Shown here piece by piece: positions 1 to 8,393 of a DNA stretch of 34,259 nucleotides. A model generated the notes under the pieces. It searched no databases and was not told the DNA's origin. It saw nothing but the letters and a program-made list of their open reading frames with translations. The translations under genes were made by a program, and so were the position numbers. Position 1 is the stretch's first letter, and every line of letters begins with the position of its first letter. The stretch comes from Verrucomicrobiaceae bacterium (GTDB taxonomy: Bacteria; Verrucomicrobiota; Verrucomicrobiia; Verrucomicrobiales; DEV007). The stretch spans positions 1 to 34,259 of the forward strand of contig JAAESJ010000349.1 in assembly GCA_024229495.1 (NCBI GenBank), written 5' to 3'.

Positions 1-240
1 GGCGGCGGGTTCCGGAGCAGGTGGGGTAACGGGCTTTTCTTCCGCGGCAGGTTCCGGAGCAGGTGGGGTAACGGGCTTTTCTTCCGCGGCGGGTTCCGGA
101 GCAGGTGGGGTAACGGGTTTTTCTTCCGCGGCAGGTTCCGGAGCAGGTGGGGTAACGGGCTTTTCTTCCGCGGCAGGTTCCGGAGCAGGTGGGGTAACGG
201 GCTTTTCTTCCGCGGCAGGTTCCGGAGCCGGGGGTGCAAC
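1..240. repeat. 42-bp in-frame tandem repeat inside the SurA/PpiD-like gene
   Basis: The motif TTCCGGAGC recurs at 10, 52, 94, 136, 178 and 220, a strict 42-base period. On the minus strand it encodes a 14-residue unit, PEPAAEEKPVTPPA, with very few base differences between copies. The array breaks down between 240 and 300 into shorter proline-rich segments and runs off the left edge, so the copy number is at least five and unknown. The near-identity of copies suggests recent expansion or ongoing slippage or recombination. Confidence 0.95.
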
Positions 241-1278
241 GGGTTTATTTTCCGGAGCGGGTGGCAACAAGGGGGCGGGTGGCAAGAGAGGACTCGGAGC
301 AGGAGCAGGCTTTACATAAGTGGGGTTGGGGAAGAAGGCATACTCAATGCTGCGCTTTTCCGGGCTTTTCAGGGATTGTCCGAGCCCACTATTTTTTGCA
401 TTCAACGCTGCGATCATCGCGTCTTGTTCTTCATCTGAGAGTTCACCATTCTTATCGGCGTCGTGTTTTGCGATTTGTTTTTCTTCCGATGCCAGCAGGT
501 TCCTGAGTGCATCGAGTTCGGGCGTTGTTTCGGGATCGGTGGGGTCAGATTTTGCACGCAACTCATCGCCGTCGGAAATTCCGTCCTTGTCCGTATCGAT
601 ATTGTCTTGGTAGTGGCCTTTGATCTGTTCATCAGTAACCTCAATGGTTTTCTGTGCGTCCTCGAGAGGCTCGGCAATGACATAAGTGACAATGCTCTGG
701 TTTTGTTGCCGGTAGCGGGCATTGATTTCAACGTCTGAGGGACTGACACCTGCGACGAGGACATCACTGAACTTTTCCAGTCGGATTTTATCACGCACCA
801 ACTCGAAGAAATCATCCTGATCCAAGCTGATTCTCGGGAGGCCATAGGAAATGAAATCGTTAAAGCCGTCAGGGTCAAAGCTACCGGTTTGTCTCGACTG
901 AAATGTCCTGATTCCCTGAACCTCCTTCATGACATCCTCATCGGATACAAAAATTCCCAACTCATCGGCCCGCTGACGGAAGATGGTCAGGTTATAGGCA
1001 AAGGCCTGCAGGGAGCCGAGTGATCCTCCCCCGCCGCTTTCACTGGAGAGCTTTAAGGCCATGTCCTGGTAACCGAGTTGCCAGGTCAGGGAATAGAGGT
1101 TCCTGAGGTTTTCGAAATCAAACTGGTTGTAGTCAATGCCACCGATTTCAAAGAGCTTTGCAGTGCGGGAATCGTCCACTCCCTTGCCGGCATCGTAAAA
1201 GAAGGTGAATGCAATGATGACGATAACGGCAACGCCAATCATCAGCCATTTCTGTTGGGTGCGAAGTAAATTTAGCAT
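1..1278 (-). CDS. Membrane-anchored SurA/PpiD-like peptidyl-prolyl isomerase-type protein, C-terminus beyond the window
   Basis: The N-terminal 426 residues are visible, reading leftwards from an ATG at 1278. Residues 11-28 form one hydrophobic membrane anchor after a short basic start, as in PpiD. Residues about 30-215 resemble the SurA N-terminal chaperone domain, with SPSDVEINARYRQQN and then VTDEQIKGHYQDN typical of the family hinge. The usual hinge strand, here SPEKRSIEYAFF, is separated from that helix by about 70 residues. These hold two EF-hand-type loops: D228-E239 (D228, D230, D232, D236, E239) and D273-E284 (D273, D275, N277, S281, E284). A Pro/Glu-rich run of 14-residue repeats then continues off the left edge. 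The parvulin domain itself is not in the window, so isomerase activity is inferred. It probably folds or tethers exported proteins at the inner membrane. The next gene upstream (TPR protein) lies 127 bases away on the same strand. Confidence 0.75.
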   Translation of the reverse strand, partial: MLNLLRTQQKWLMIGVAVIVIIAFTFFYDAGKGVDDSRTAKLFEIGGIDYNQFDFENLRNLYSLTWQLGYQDMALKLSSESGGGGSLGSLQAFAYNLTIFRQRADELGIFVSDEDVMKEVQGIRTFQSRQTGSFDPDGFNDFISYGLPRISLDQDDFFELVRDKIRLEKFSDVLVAGVSPSDVEINARYRQQNQSIVTYVIAEPLEDAQKTIEVTDEQIKGHYQDNIDTDKDGISDGDELRAKSDPTDPETTPELDALRNLLASEEKQIAKHDADKNGELSDEEQDAMIAALNAKNSGLGQSLKSPEKRSIEYAFFPNPTYVKPAPAPSPLLPPAPLLPPAPENKPVAPPAPEPAAEEKPVTPPAPEPAAEEKPVTPPAPEPAAEEKPVTPPAPEPAAEEKPVTPPAPEPAAEEKPVTPPAPEPAA

Positions 1279-1330
1279 CTTTTTGGTAAGGTAAATTGGG
1301 TGGAGTCTTTGCTGCGGGGTGTTGACATTA

Positions 1331-1361
1331 ATTGCCGGATAGCAATTCCTCCAATGGAATT
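1331..1361. promoter_or_regulatory. Two overlapping short inverted repeats between the TPR gene and the SurA-like gene
   Basis: The spacer 1279-1405 contains ATTGC-CGGATA-GCAAT (1331-1346) and AATTCC-TCCAAT-GGAATT (1344-1361). Both are perfect short dyads, and both lie upstream of the SurA-like start. I see no convincing -35/-10 pair here, so an operator role is speculative. Confidence 0.25.
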
Positions 1362-1405
1362 TTCTGCCGGCTTTGCAGGTCTGGATGAATGGAGAGATTC
1401 AGCGG

Positions 1406-3367
1406 TCAGGTTCCCAGTTTGCGGTCCATTGCGGGATCGGCAGCAGTACCGTTTTTCTGGGCTTCCAAATAGAAATTGCGGGCTCTTACAAGCTGTGGTG
1501 GTGAATCGGTAACATAAAGGTAGGCTAGATTGTAATAGGCATCGCCGAAGGTGGGATCTATGGCGATTACCCTTTGGAATTCCTCACGGGCCCTTTCGCG
1601 CAAGCCTCTCTCGATGAAGATGGCACCAAGGTAGTGGTGGGCCTTGGCATTGTTAGGCGCAATCTGCAGTCCCTGATCGATGCTTTTTACCGCGCGCTCA
1701 TTGAGTCCATTGCGGTAGTAATACACCCCAAGGATAAAGTGGGAATAGTCATCTTCCGGGTTATATTTGATTGCGCTGTTGAATAACATTTCCGCCTCCT
1801 TGCCCTTGTTCAGGCGCATTTTAATAATCCCCATGTTCCGCAGGCTGTAGACGTTATCAGGGACAATCTTGAGGAGCTCGGTGTAGCCCTGCTCACATTG
1901 CAGGTAGTTTCCCCTGGCAAAATCGGAAGCGATGGCCCGGGCGAAATCAGTGAGATTTTCGTTAAGTCCAAGGCTGGTGAGCTTACCGCTGTTGTCAGCG
2001 GTGATTTCCGGGTAATTGATTTCCGGGGCAGTGCCACCCTGTTGTATAATCAGGCCACTTCCACCCAGTCCGCCCAGCAGGCTGTCCTTGAGAAGTTCCT
2101 GTTCACTGGGCGTAAGCACCGTTCCTTTTTCAGCGAGTTTCTCGATCTGCATGACCAGTCCCTGAGAGACGGACTCGTGGCGGTTTAACTCCGCGAGCAC
2201 CAGTTCCTTGGCTTGCTTGCGCCATGCCTGAAGCATGATCTGGCGCTTCACGATTGCACGCAACGCTTCATTTTCGGTAAGGGCAGCCTCGGCAATCCGG
2301 TTGCCGCTTTCGGGGTCGGCAAGGACCTCCTTCAACTTACCCTCTGTATCCCTGAGCTTTGATGACAAGCCCGCGATACGCTGCTGGTATTCGCTGTTCT
2401 CTTTCTGGATGTCAGCAAGCCGCTGTTCAACACCGGCGAGACGCTCGCGCAGGGCTGCGATTTGTGCCGTGTCCCTCTTCTTTTCCCCTGTGAGTTTCTG
2501 GATTTCATCCTTCGCACTGGAGAGCTCTTGGCTGAGGGCCATGTTCGCGGATAGCAGGCGCTGTATATCCTTGTCCTCAGAGGCCTTCAGAAGTTCACTC
2601 ATCCGGTCTTTTTCCCGCAGGAGCTCGTCGCATTGGGCCTGCAGGTCAGCCTGCTTTTCCATGGAGGTTTTTTTCTCCCCGGTAAGCTGCTTAATTTTTT
2701 GATCCGCTGCTGTCAGTGAATCGCTGGCGATTGCCAGTTCATTGTTGAGGCGCTCGATTGAATCCTTCAGGCGCTTGGCTTCTTCCGGTTGATTTTCCAG
2801 TTCCTTGAGTGCCTCCCGCGCCTTGCCCAGTTCCTGGGTAAGGCTGGTGTGGGCATTCTGTGAGGTTTGCAGATTTTGCCGGGTTTTTTCAAAGTCAGCC
2901 TGCGTGGCCTGCAACTTTACAAGGAGCTGTTCGCGGATCGCCTCAAGTTGGCGGATGTGTGCATCCTTCTGGTCGAGAAGGGAACGCGGCACGTTGACAT
3001 TGGCCGGATTTACCGGCGGTGTTCCTTGGGCAACACCCTGAGTGCCTGCCTTCGGCAGGCGCAGCCGGCAGCGTTCGATGGCCTCGTTGACTTTTCTGCG
3101 GCGATAAGTCAATACTTCCGGTCGCCAGTCCCGGTGATTGCGAGCGATGGTATCAAGGATGTTCTTCGCATCACTGTATTTGCGGTGTGCCTGGGAGAAG
3201 TTTCCCTGCAACTCAAGCTTTTCAGCATCTTCAACTTGAAGATAGGCTTCCAGATAAACCGTTCCCGCATCCTGAGCCAGAGTGCGTAGCATCAGGAAAG
3301 CAAGGATCAGAGCGATTGAAATGCTGATCCTGCCTGTAGATTCTTGAGGTATGCGTTTGTAATGCAT
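1406..3367 (-). CDS. Secreted coiled-coil and tetratricopeptide-repeat protein
   Basis: This protein has 653 residues when read from the ATG at 3367. An ATG at 3385 would add MLPRSK, but it overlaps a TATAAT-like box at 3384-3389, so the inner start is preferred. The N-terminus has a hydrophobic segment (about residues 13-30) followed by LAQDAG, a plausible signal peptide. Residues about 120-390 are charged, heptad-like coiled coil rich in Gln, Glu, Lys and Leu. The C-terminal 180 residues hold about four TPR units (examples: NVYSLRNMGIIKMRLNKGKE, AKAHHYLGAIFIERGLRERA). It is likely a periplasmic or envelope scaffold, and its partner is unknown. It lies upstream of the SurA-like gene on the same strand and may be co-transcribed with it. 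No enzymatic motif is visible. Confidence 0.8.
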   Translation of the reverse strand: MHYKRIPQESTGRISISIALILAFLMLRTLAQDAGTVYLEAYLQVEDAEKLELQGNFSQAHRKYSDAKNILDTIARNHRDWRPEVLTYRRRKVNEAIERCRLRLPKAGTQGVAQGTPPVNPANVNVPRSLLDQKDAHIRQLEAIREQLLVKLQATQADFEKTRQNLQTSQNAHTSLTQELGKAREALKELENQPEEAKRLKDSIERLNNELAIASDSLTAADQKIKQLTGEKKTSMEKQADLQAQCDELLREKDRMSELLKASEDKDIQRLLSANMALSQELSSAKDEIQKLTGEKKRDTAQIAALRERLAGVEQRLADIQKENSEYQQRIAGLSSKLRDTEGKLKEVLADPESGNRIAEAALTENEALRAIVKRQIMLQAWRKQAKELVLAELNRHESVSQGLVMQIEKLAEKGTVLTPSEQELLKDSLLGGLGGSGLIIQQGGTAPEINYPEITADNSGKLTSLGLNENLTDFARAIASDFARGNYLQCEQGYTELLKIVPDNVYSLRNMGIIKMRLNKGKEAEMLFNSAIKYNPEDDYSHFILGVYYYRNGLNERAVKSIDQGLQIAPNNAKAHHYLGAIFIERGLRERAREEFQRVIAIDPTFGDAYYNLAYLYVTDSPPQLVRARNFYLEAQKNGTAADPAMDRKLGT

Positions 3368-3383
3368 CTTTGAGCGGGGGAGC

Positions 3384-3412
3384 ATTATACCCGGCAGATT
3401 GCCGGGCGGAAA
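3384..3412 (-). promoter_or_regulatory. Candidate promoter with a palindromic spacer for the TPR gene
   Basis: On the minus strand a perfect TATAAT (3389-3384) is preceded by a 17-base dyad, CCCGGCA-ATC-TGCCGGG (3406-3390). The dyad exactly fills the space to a weak -35-like TTTCCG (3412-3407). A palindrome in the -35/-10 spacer is a classic place for a repressor or a MerR-type regulator. The weak -35 would fit an activator-dependent promoter. The initiation site would fall just downstream of the ATG at 3385, supporting the start at 3367, though no good Shine-Dalgarno is seen for it. Confidence 0.4.
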
Positions 3413-3551
3413 ATAAAATTTGCATAAATATAGGCATGGAAAGTTTTTTTTATGCCTGCTTCAGCCTCAATGCGATACAAATACCATTGGTTTACTGTTG
3501 CTGACCGGGTTGAGGGCGTTAGTCTTTTAATGAAACTAGTGATTACGGATT

Positions 3552-4169
3552 GTGCCCAATGCATTGGATAACCAGGTACTCGTGCTTAATCGGCTCTGGC
3601 AGCCGGTGAACATATGCTCGGCACGCCGTGCCTTGGGATTGTTATTTCTGAATCATGCCCAGGTGGTGGGGACTTTTGAGGACAGCTTGTTTTCGACTCA
3701 CGATTTTGAATCCTGGATGAGCTTTGAGGATGGTCCGGAAGGTTGGCCCGTCATACACACGGTGTCTGATCGCTTCTTGCTTCCTTCGATCATTGTTTTG
3801 ACGGCATTTGATCGATTGCCGAGGCAGGAAATCAAGTTCTCCCGTGAGAATGTCCTGCAGCGTGACGGTTATATTTGCCAGTATTGCGGCAAGCGTTTTG
3901 AGAACCGGGATCTGAACCTTGACCATGTCATTCCACGGGACAAGGGAGGGGTGACAAGTTGGGAGAATATTGTGTGTTCCTGCATTCGTTGTAATACCAA
4001 GAAGGGAAATAAACTCCCCTTGGAGGCACACATGGCACCGCTGAGAAAGCCGGTTGCTCCGCGTTGGCGGCCATTGGTTGATTTCAACGGGGAAGTCCGG
4101 GGAGAATATCATGAGAGTTGGCGGTTGTTCCTTGAACCGAGCGCGTCGTCGGTGACCCTCAGCGCCTGA
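3552..4169 (+). CDS. HNH endonuclease family protein
   Basis: This 205-residue protein starts at GTG 3552. It matches the widespread stand-alone HNH family whose N-terminus reads like VLVLNRLWQPVNICSARRAL. The nuclease core is at residues 104-153: RDGYICQYCGKRF, then LNLDHVIPRDKGG, then SWENIVCSCIRCNTKKGNK. C109/C112 and C144/C147 form two CxxC zinc pairs. H125 is the general base of the DH motif, and N139 and N148 complete the HNH pattern. Members are usually 160-210 residues, so this is full length. The physiological role of the family is not known to me; DNA cleavage or a repair-linked role is inferred from the fold only. It stands alone on the + strand between two leftward genes and ends just before a hairpin terminator. 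There is no partner methylase nearby to suggest restriction. Confidence 0.85.
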   Translation: MPNALDNQVLVLNRLWQPVNICSARRALGLLFLNHAQVVGTFEDSLFSTHDFESWMSFEDGPEGWPVIHTVSDRFLLPSIIVLTAFDRLPRQEIKFSRENVLQRDGYICQYCGKRFENRDLNLDHVIPRDKGGVTSWENIVCSCIRCNTKKGNKLPLEAHMAPLRKPVAPRWRPLVDFNGEVRGEYHESWRLFLEPSASSVTLSA

Positions 4170-4207
4170 CGGTGGTGATCAGGGTAGCCTGCCTCGGGAA
4201 AAGAAAA

Positions 4208-4240
4208 GGCCGCCCCAGGTGGAGGGCGGCCCTTTAAAAG
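4208..4240. terminator. Bidirectional rho-independent terminator between convergent genes
   Basis: The hairpin is GGCCGCCC (4208-4215), an 8-base loop, and GGGCGGCC (4224-4231). It is flanked by an A-rich stretch on the left (AAGAAAA) and CTTTAAAAG on the right. Read leftwards, the stem is followed by a T-rich TTTTCTTTT, a good tail for the leftward gene ending at 4291. Read rightwards, the tail is poorer. It sits 38 bases after the HNH gene stop. Confidence 0.8.
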
Positions 4241-4290
4241 TTTGGGTTGTCGCGGTAAAATGTCGCGCGAAAAAGAGGACGCTTTTTGCG

Positions 4291-7200
4291 TTAGGTTGCG
4301 AACTGCTTCAGGTGAAGCACACGATAGTTGTAGAACTTCTCAAGGGAATCTTTCCTGAAGTTCCTGTCATTGAAGTAATCCGGAATATTGCGATCACTGG
4401 GGTCGATGAACCGTTCAATGATTGCCGAGCCGCGCCATTGGCCGGTGACTTTGTCCTTCTCGGGATTGAACACCTTAGGATCAGTGCTGCGAACCTTCTG
4501 GAGGGTTTGCACAATCATGTGAACCCGGTAGATGTTTGACTTCGTAGTCAATCGCGGTTGCATGTTGGCATATGGTCGCTCCTTGGTATTGTCGCCGGTC
4601 AGTCGGTTAGCCTCCCAGAAACTGCGCATACTGGGATAGTCCTTGGAGCTCCTGTTGCCAAGCTTCTCACCTTCAGGAACCAGATACATCTCGCAGATCT
4701 CCGTGGGTGAGCGGAACAGTTGGTTGTTTTTGAACTTGTCCTCCCATTGCAGCATGGTTTCGTAGGCATCAATCTTCTTGCGCCAGCGGTCACTGCCCCC
4801 GTTGGCCTTTTTATAGCTGGCACCTGCATTTGTGGGGATTGCGACGACACGCTCCGCTTTCATCAGTGCGTGCATGGCGGTATTACGCTTGATGTAGTCA
4901 AAGGGGACTATCTGTGTGTTGAGGTTGATTTTCCCGCGGGTTGCCGCAGGCATCGAGATTGCGTAGGGCTCAACAACCGGCATCCAGAAGAGATCCATGA
5001 ACAGGTGATCCGGAGGGTCGCCGACATTGGGGTGGTCAGGCGCGCCGAAATGCTGGGGATCGGGGCGGAAGAGCAGGGTGCGCCATGGAATACCGGATTG
5101 CACCCCGGTGGACATCGAACCGAACATTCCCGGACCGCAGATCACACGGTTGGGTGAGAAGTATGCATGGGAGGTAACATCTGCAGAGGAGAGCGCGGTT
5201 TCGTCAAAGTAGGGGTTCCTGTTTCCGGTTGGCTGGTTGCCGTCATCTCCCCTGTTGACGTAGGGACCGTCCATCTGCATGGCGATACCATTGTCCCAGT
5301 CACCGCTGATCATAGGGTCAACGGAATACTTGTAGTCGGTGCGGGGATTGCCACGCACATCGACAAAGAAGTTCGGATTTGCCGGGGAAATGGGGAAGTC
5401 CGGCTCGGAGATCTCCGAGTAGCCCGCGCCATCAATGAATTCCCTTTCGTTTGAGAATCCGGTATATTTAAACCCGTTGGGGTCAACCAGGCTGTGGGCG
5501 TGTTTTTTACCACTGTCATAGGAGGGTGCCGTGCCGAAGTTCGGATGGGGCTGGAAGACGTGGTTTTCGATCACGCGCTTGGCACAAAGGAGACGGAAGT
5601 CACTGTGACTGACAACCATTGAGCGCACCACCATCCCGTCGGTGATGAGCGTGGCCGGGTTCTGGCGACTGCTACTGATTACCTGTGACCAAGTGCTCTG
5701 GTTGGTATACTTGGGAACGGGAATGGTGAATTCATTCGGGAAATCAATTTCAAAGACCTGGATGAGGTTGTTCACGTCCTGGCTTTGGGCGCCGCCGGTG
5801 GTGTCGTATAGGACGACGCGCATGTCAGGAATACTGGCAGGGTTGCGGTCAGGACCGCCGTCAATGGTGATCTTTAACTTGCCATTCTGTGGTGTTGTGG
5901 GAATGCCTCCCTGAAAATTCTGGTCCCATCCGCCATTATACTTCTGGTAGTAGATGGCATTGCTTGAGAAAAGCCGGGGTCCACCATGTGCTCCCCAGCC
6001 ACGGAACCCGCGCAGATTTGCGGAAATTGACGGGGTGAGGTTCTGCCTCAAGTAACCGACCGATTCACCGTTGATCTTCATGTCGGCAAGGGCATTGTTG
6101 GGGTTTGTCCCGCCGGGGATGGGGTGGACGTTGCCCAGGCGACCGCCGACGACCTGCAGTGAGCTGTTGGGTACCATCTTTGTAAACCCGTGGCTTGGGC
6201 AGAAGGTCTCGAGAAGAATTCCAACATCAACGCGCACCTGCCCGGGTTGGAGCAGCTGCCATCGATAACCGCGTCCCGAGCTACCGTCCACGGAGCGCTC
6301 GGCCGTTGTCTTGAATACCAGTGCGACTTCACTCAGGGTATAGAGGCGGCCGAATCCACGAGGAAACTTCAGGCCCGCCTTGTCCCAGCGAACCTTGTGT
6401 GGGGAGGTGCCTCCGCACAGGCAGCAACCGGCAACCTGTCCATGTCCAACCGCGTTACCAAAGGCGGTATACTGGTTGGCTCGGTTGTAGGGGTCGTTAA
6501 GGTTGGTGGTGCGCACATAGTCCCACAACTGGGTAAGGATCTGCTTGCCGTCATCATAGGGTCCCGGAAGGTATTTTTTCCCGAAGCTGCCGCCGAACCC
6601 GGGGATCGCGTTTGCCGGGGAGATAAGGTTCATGAGATAGCTGTCAAGCAACTGCAGGTTATGGCCTGAGGTGTTGACGTAAACCTCGTAGTGGCGACTG
6701 CCACTGCTGTTGCGCTGCCAGTAATACTTGCGGAAGTTGTTACCGACTGTTGAGATGGCCCTGATCAGGTTATCAAAGTAGGTATTAGGCTTGCTCGTGT
6801 AGGTCGGCCACATGGTCATCTTTGGCGTACCGAAGAGTGTGAGTTCGGGTGCTACACTATTTGCAGTCAGGAAGAACCGGGATTGCTCCAGCTTTCTCCT
6901 GCTGATTGCATTGTTGGTAAAGGTCGTGTTTTCCTCGCGCGCGCCAAAACCGGTTTTATGGCGGTAGAGAACTTCATCATAGGTAGCGAAAAGTCGATCG
7001 TTATCCCACCGGACCCCGGAGTTGGTCGAGCCGGAGGTGTTTGCGGAACCGGATGCAGAGGATCCTCGGTATTCGATCTTGGGCACAAGATCATAGATGT
7101 CCTTGAGTTTCTTCTTGTCCTCGGTGATGTCCTGGTGCGGATAAAGAACCGAGGAAAGGCTCACCATTGAGGGGTGTCCGGGGAAGCGGCTGGTTTCACG

Positions 7201-8130
7201 CTGCACCGGCTGTTTGGCGGCGTATTCGCGTTCCTGCCGTGAATCATAACGGGGGACATCCCAGGGGATTCCCTCGGAGGCGGTATTGACATTGATTTTG
7301 CACGATTCGTCATCACTCCAGAAGGCGACGCGGGCAACGATAGGGTTGCGCTCCGAGGCGATGCCCGCACCAGAGGTGGCAACGAACTTGTTCACCTCAT
7401 TGAGGTTGCCAATCGTGCCGTCATCAAGAATATAGAGCCATTCCACAGGCATTGGCAGGCGCTGGGTGTTGGAATCGCTGCCGGGCAGCATGATGCCATT
7501 AATCTGTCCCCCAACCGAACTGGTAGAGGTATAACTGAATCCCTCGACATTGCTTTCGCTGTCCTGATTGGTGCTCTGCTGGGCGCGTGGATCGACAATA
7601 GGGAAGTAGAGCTCAGCTTGGCGTTTGGAGTATAGCGGGGAGTTGAGGTCCACATACTGGGCGGGGCGAGTATTCCAGTCGGGAGCTAAATCCTCAGCCA
7701 GGTTCTGCCTGGCATCCACCTGCATGTCAGCTGCTGAGTAGAGTTTGTATTTCGCCACGGCAAGGGTGTCATACGTTGTTCCCCGGTTGGAGAAGGTTGT
7801 AATGCAACCAGGTTGTGAAGACCAAGTGAAGTGGGTGCCTGCTCTTTTCTCGTCCGCAGTTGCCTCGCGAATCTGCGCGATGACCATGTTGGTAACGATA
7901 TCAGTAAGTTGCCGGGTGCGCAGACTTGAGGCGTAGTATTTGGAGGATTCCAGTTCGGAGGTAGCCGCTGAGAAAAAGCCGAGCATCAGCACTGACATCA
8001 GCAACAGCACGGATAGCACCGTGATAATGGCAATGCCGCTTTGCTTGTCTGCGCCTTTTTGTCGGCGTGATTTAGCTCTGCCTTGCTTTGTTTTTGCGTT
8101 GGGAGTGTCAGGTTTTGTTTTCGCGTTCAT
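4291..8130 (-). CDS. Verru_Chthon cassette protein A-like, PilX/GspK-type large pseudopilin-associated protein
   Basis: The protein has 1279 residues from ATG 8130; a TTG at 8142 would add four residues. A very basic N-terminus (residues 1-30) is followed by SGIAIITVLSVLLLMSVLML, a prepilin-like hydrophobic helix. Cleavage after G32 is plausible. As in GspK and many PilX proteins, the Glu expected at +5 is absent. The following helix is heptad-like, and the rest is a long exported region. One segment, AFWSDDESCKINVNTASEG (near residue 285), matches the signature I recall for the verrucomicrobial Verru_Chthon cassette A family, whose members have about this length. The B-, C- and D-type prepilins lie 4 kb away on the opposite strand. 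By analogy with minor pseudopilins it may cap or prime a short pilus or type II secretion-like fibre, but this is inference; no substrate is evident. Confidence 0.75.
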   Translation of the reverse strand: MNAKTKPDTPNAKTKQGRAKSRRQKGADKQSGIAIITVLSVLLLMSVLMLGFFSAATSELESSKYYASSLRTRQLTDIVTNMVIAQIREATADEKRAGTHFTWSSQPGCITTFSNRGTTYDTLAVAKYKLYSAADMQVDARQNLAEDLAPDWNTRPAQYVDLNSPLYSKRQAELYFPIVDPRAQQSTNQDSESNVEGFSYTSTSSVGGQINGIMLPGSDSNTQRLPMPVEWLYILDDGTIGNLNEVNKFVATSGAGIASERNPIVARVAFWSDDESCKINVNTASEGIPWDVPRYDSRQEREYAAKQPVQRETSRFPGHPSMVSLSSVLYPHQDITEDKKKLKDIYDLVPKIEYRGSSASGSANTSGSTNSGVRWDNDRLFATYDEVLYRHKTGFGAREENTTFTNNAISRRKLEQSRFFLTANSVAPELTLFGTPKMTMWPTYTSKPNTYFDNLIRAISTVGNNFRKYYWQRNSSGSRHYEVYVNTSGHNLQLLDSYLMNLISPANAIPGFGGSFGKKYLPGPYDDGKQILTQLWDYVRTTNLNDPYNRANQYTAFGNAVGHGQVAGCCLCGGTSPHKVRWDKAGLKFPRGFGRLYTLSEVALVFKTTAERSVDGSSGRGYRWQLLQPGQVRVDVGILLETFCPSHGFTKMVPNSSLQVVGGRLGNVHPIPGGTNPNNALADMKINGESVGYLRQNLTPSISANLRGFRGWGAHGGPRLFSSNAIYYQKYNGGWDQNFQGGIPTTPQNGKLKITIDGGPDRNPASIPDMRVVLYDTTGGAQSQDVNNLIQVFEIDFPNEFTIPVPKYTNQSTWSQVISSSRQNPATLITDGMVVRSMVVSHSDFRLLCAKRVIENHVFQPHPNFGTAPSYDSGKKHAHSLVDPNGFKYTGFSNEREFIDGAGYSEISEPDFPISPANPNFFVDVRGNPRTDYKYSVDPMISGDWDNGIAMQMDGPYVNRGDDGNQPTGNRNPYFDETALSSADVTSHAYFSPNRVICGPGMFGSMSTGVQSGIPWRTLLFRPDPQHFGAPDHPNVGDPPDHLFMDLFWMPVVEPYAISMPAATRGKINLNTQIVPFDYIKRNTAMHALMKAERVVAIPTNAGASYKKANGGSDRWRKKIDAYETMLQWEDKFKNNQLFRSPTEICEMYLVPEGEKLGNRSSKDYPSMRSFWEANRLTGDNTKERPYANMQPRLTTKSNIYRVHMIVQTLQKVRSTDPKVFNPEKDKVTGQWRGSAIIERFIDPSDRNIPDYFNDRNFRKDSLEKFYNYRVLHLKQFAT

Positions 8131-8303
8131 GGGGGTAATCAAGGTTGCGTTGAAAGTATTAAGGAAGGCATTACGGATGGTTTCGCGGTATGGAGCAGGA
8201 AGTTGGCGGTGAATATTTTAGTAAGGCCGATTTTGAGTGAGAAGATATAAGCCAATGGTGCCTTTAAATAAAGGGAGAAGGAAAACGTATTCAATATATT
8301 CAT

Positions 8304-8332
8304 GTTTTACAATTGATATACATCAAGGTCAA
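8304..8332 (-). promoter_or_regulatory. Candidate promoter for the cassette A-like gene
   Basis: On the minus strand TTGACC (8332-8327) and TAAAAC (8309-8304) are separated by exactly 17 bases. The spacer holds TTGAT-GTAT-ATCAA, a short dyad, and the -35 overlaps a second dyad AAGGTC-AAC-GACCTT (8325-8339). The 251-base gap 8143-8393 is otherwise AT-rich with no gene. The box match is 5/6 and 4/6, so this is a reasonable but unproven promoter with possible operator sites. Confidence 0.35.
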
Positions 8333-8393
8333 CGACCTTTTTGCCTTATCATTAATAAAACATGAGCCATTAGAGGCGGGGTTCACCATGCCG

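Noticed and set aside
1-240. CRISPR-like repeat array
   Set aside because: The repeats are contiguous without unique spacers, in frame, and encode a proline-rich peptide.
414-878. Leftward 154-codon open frame
   Set aside because: It lies in another frame of the SurA-like gene, whose frame is open throughout and has clear domain similarity.
2235-2702. Rightward 155-codon frame, Ser/Arg-rich
   Set aside because: It is the antisense shadow of the coiled-coil region of the TPR protein, with unnatural composition.
3552-4169. HNH gene as part of a restriction or homing system
   Set aside because: There is no methylase, no intron or intein context and no mobile-element boundary around it.
6190-6669. 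Rightward 159-codon frame inside the cassette A gene
   Set aside because: It is antisense to a well-supported gene and shows no domain.
8325-8343. Intrinsic terminator on the + strand
   Set aside because: The stem AAGGTC-AAC-GACCTT is followed by a few T residues, but no rightward gene ends nearby; it is more likely a regulatory dyad.
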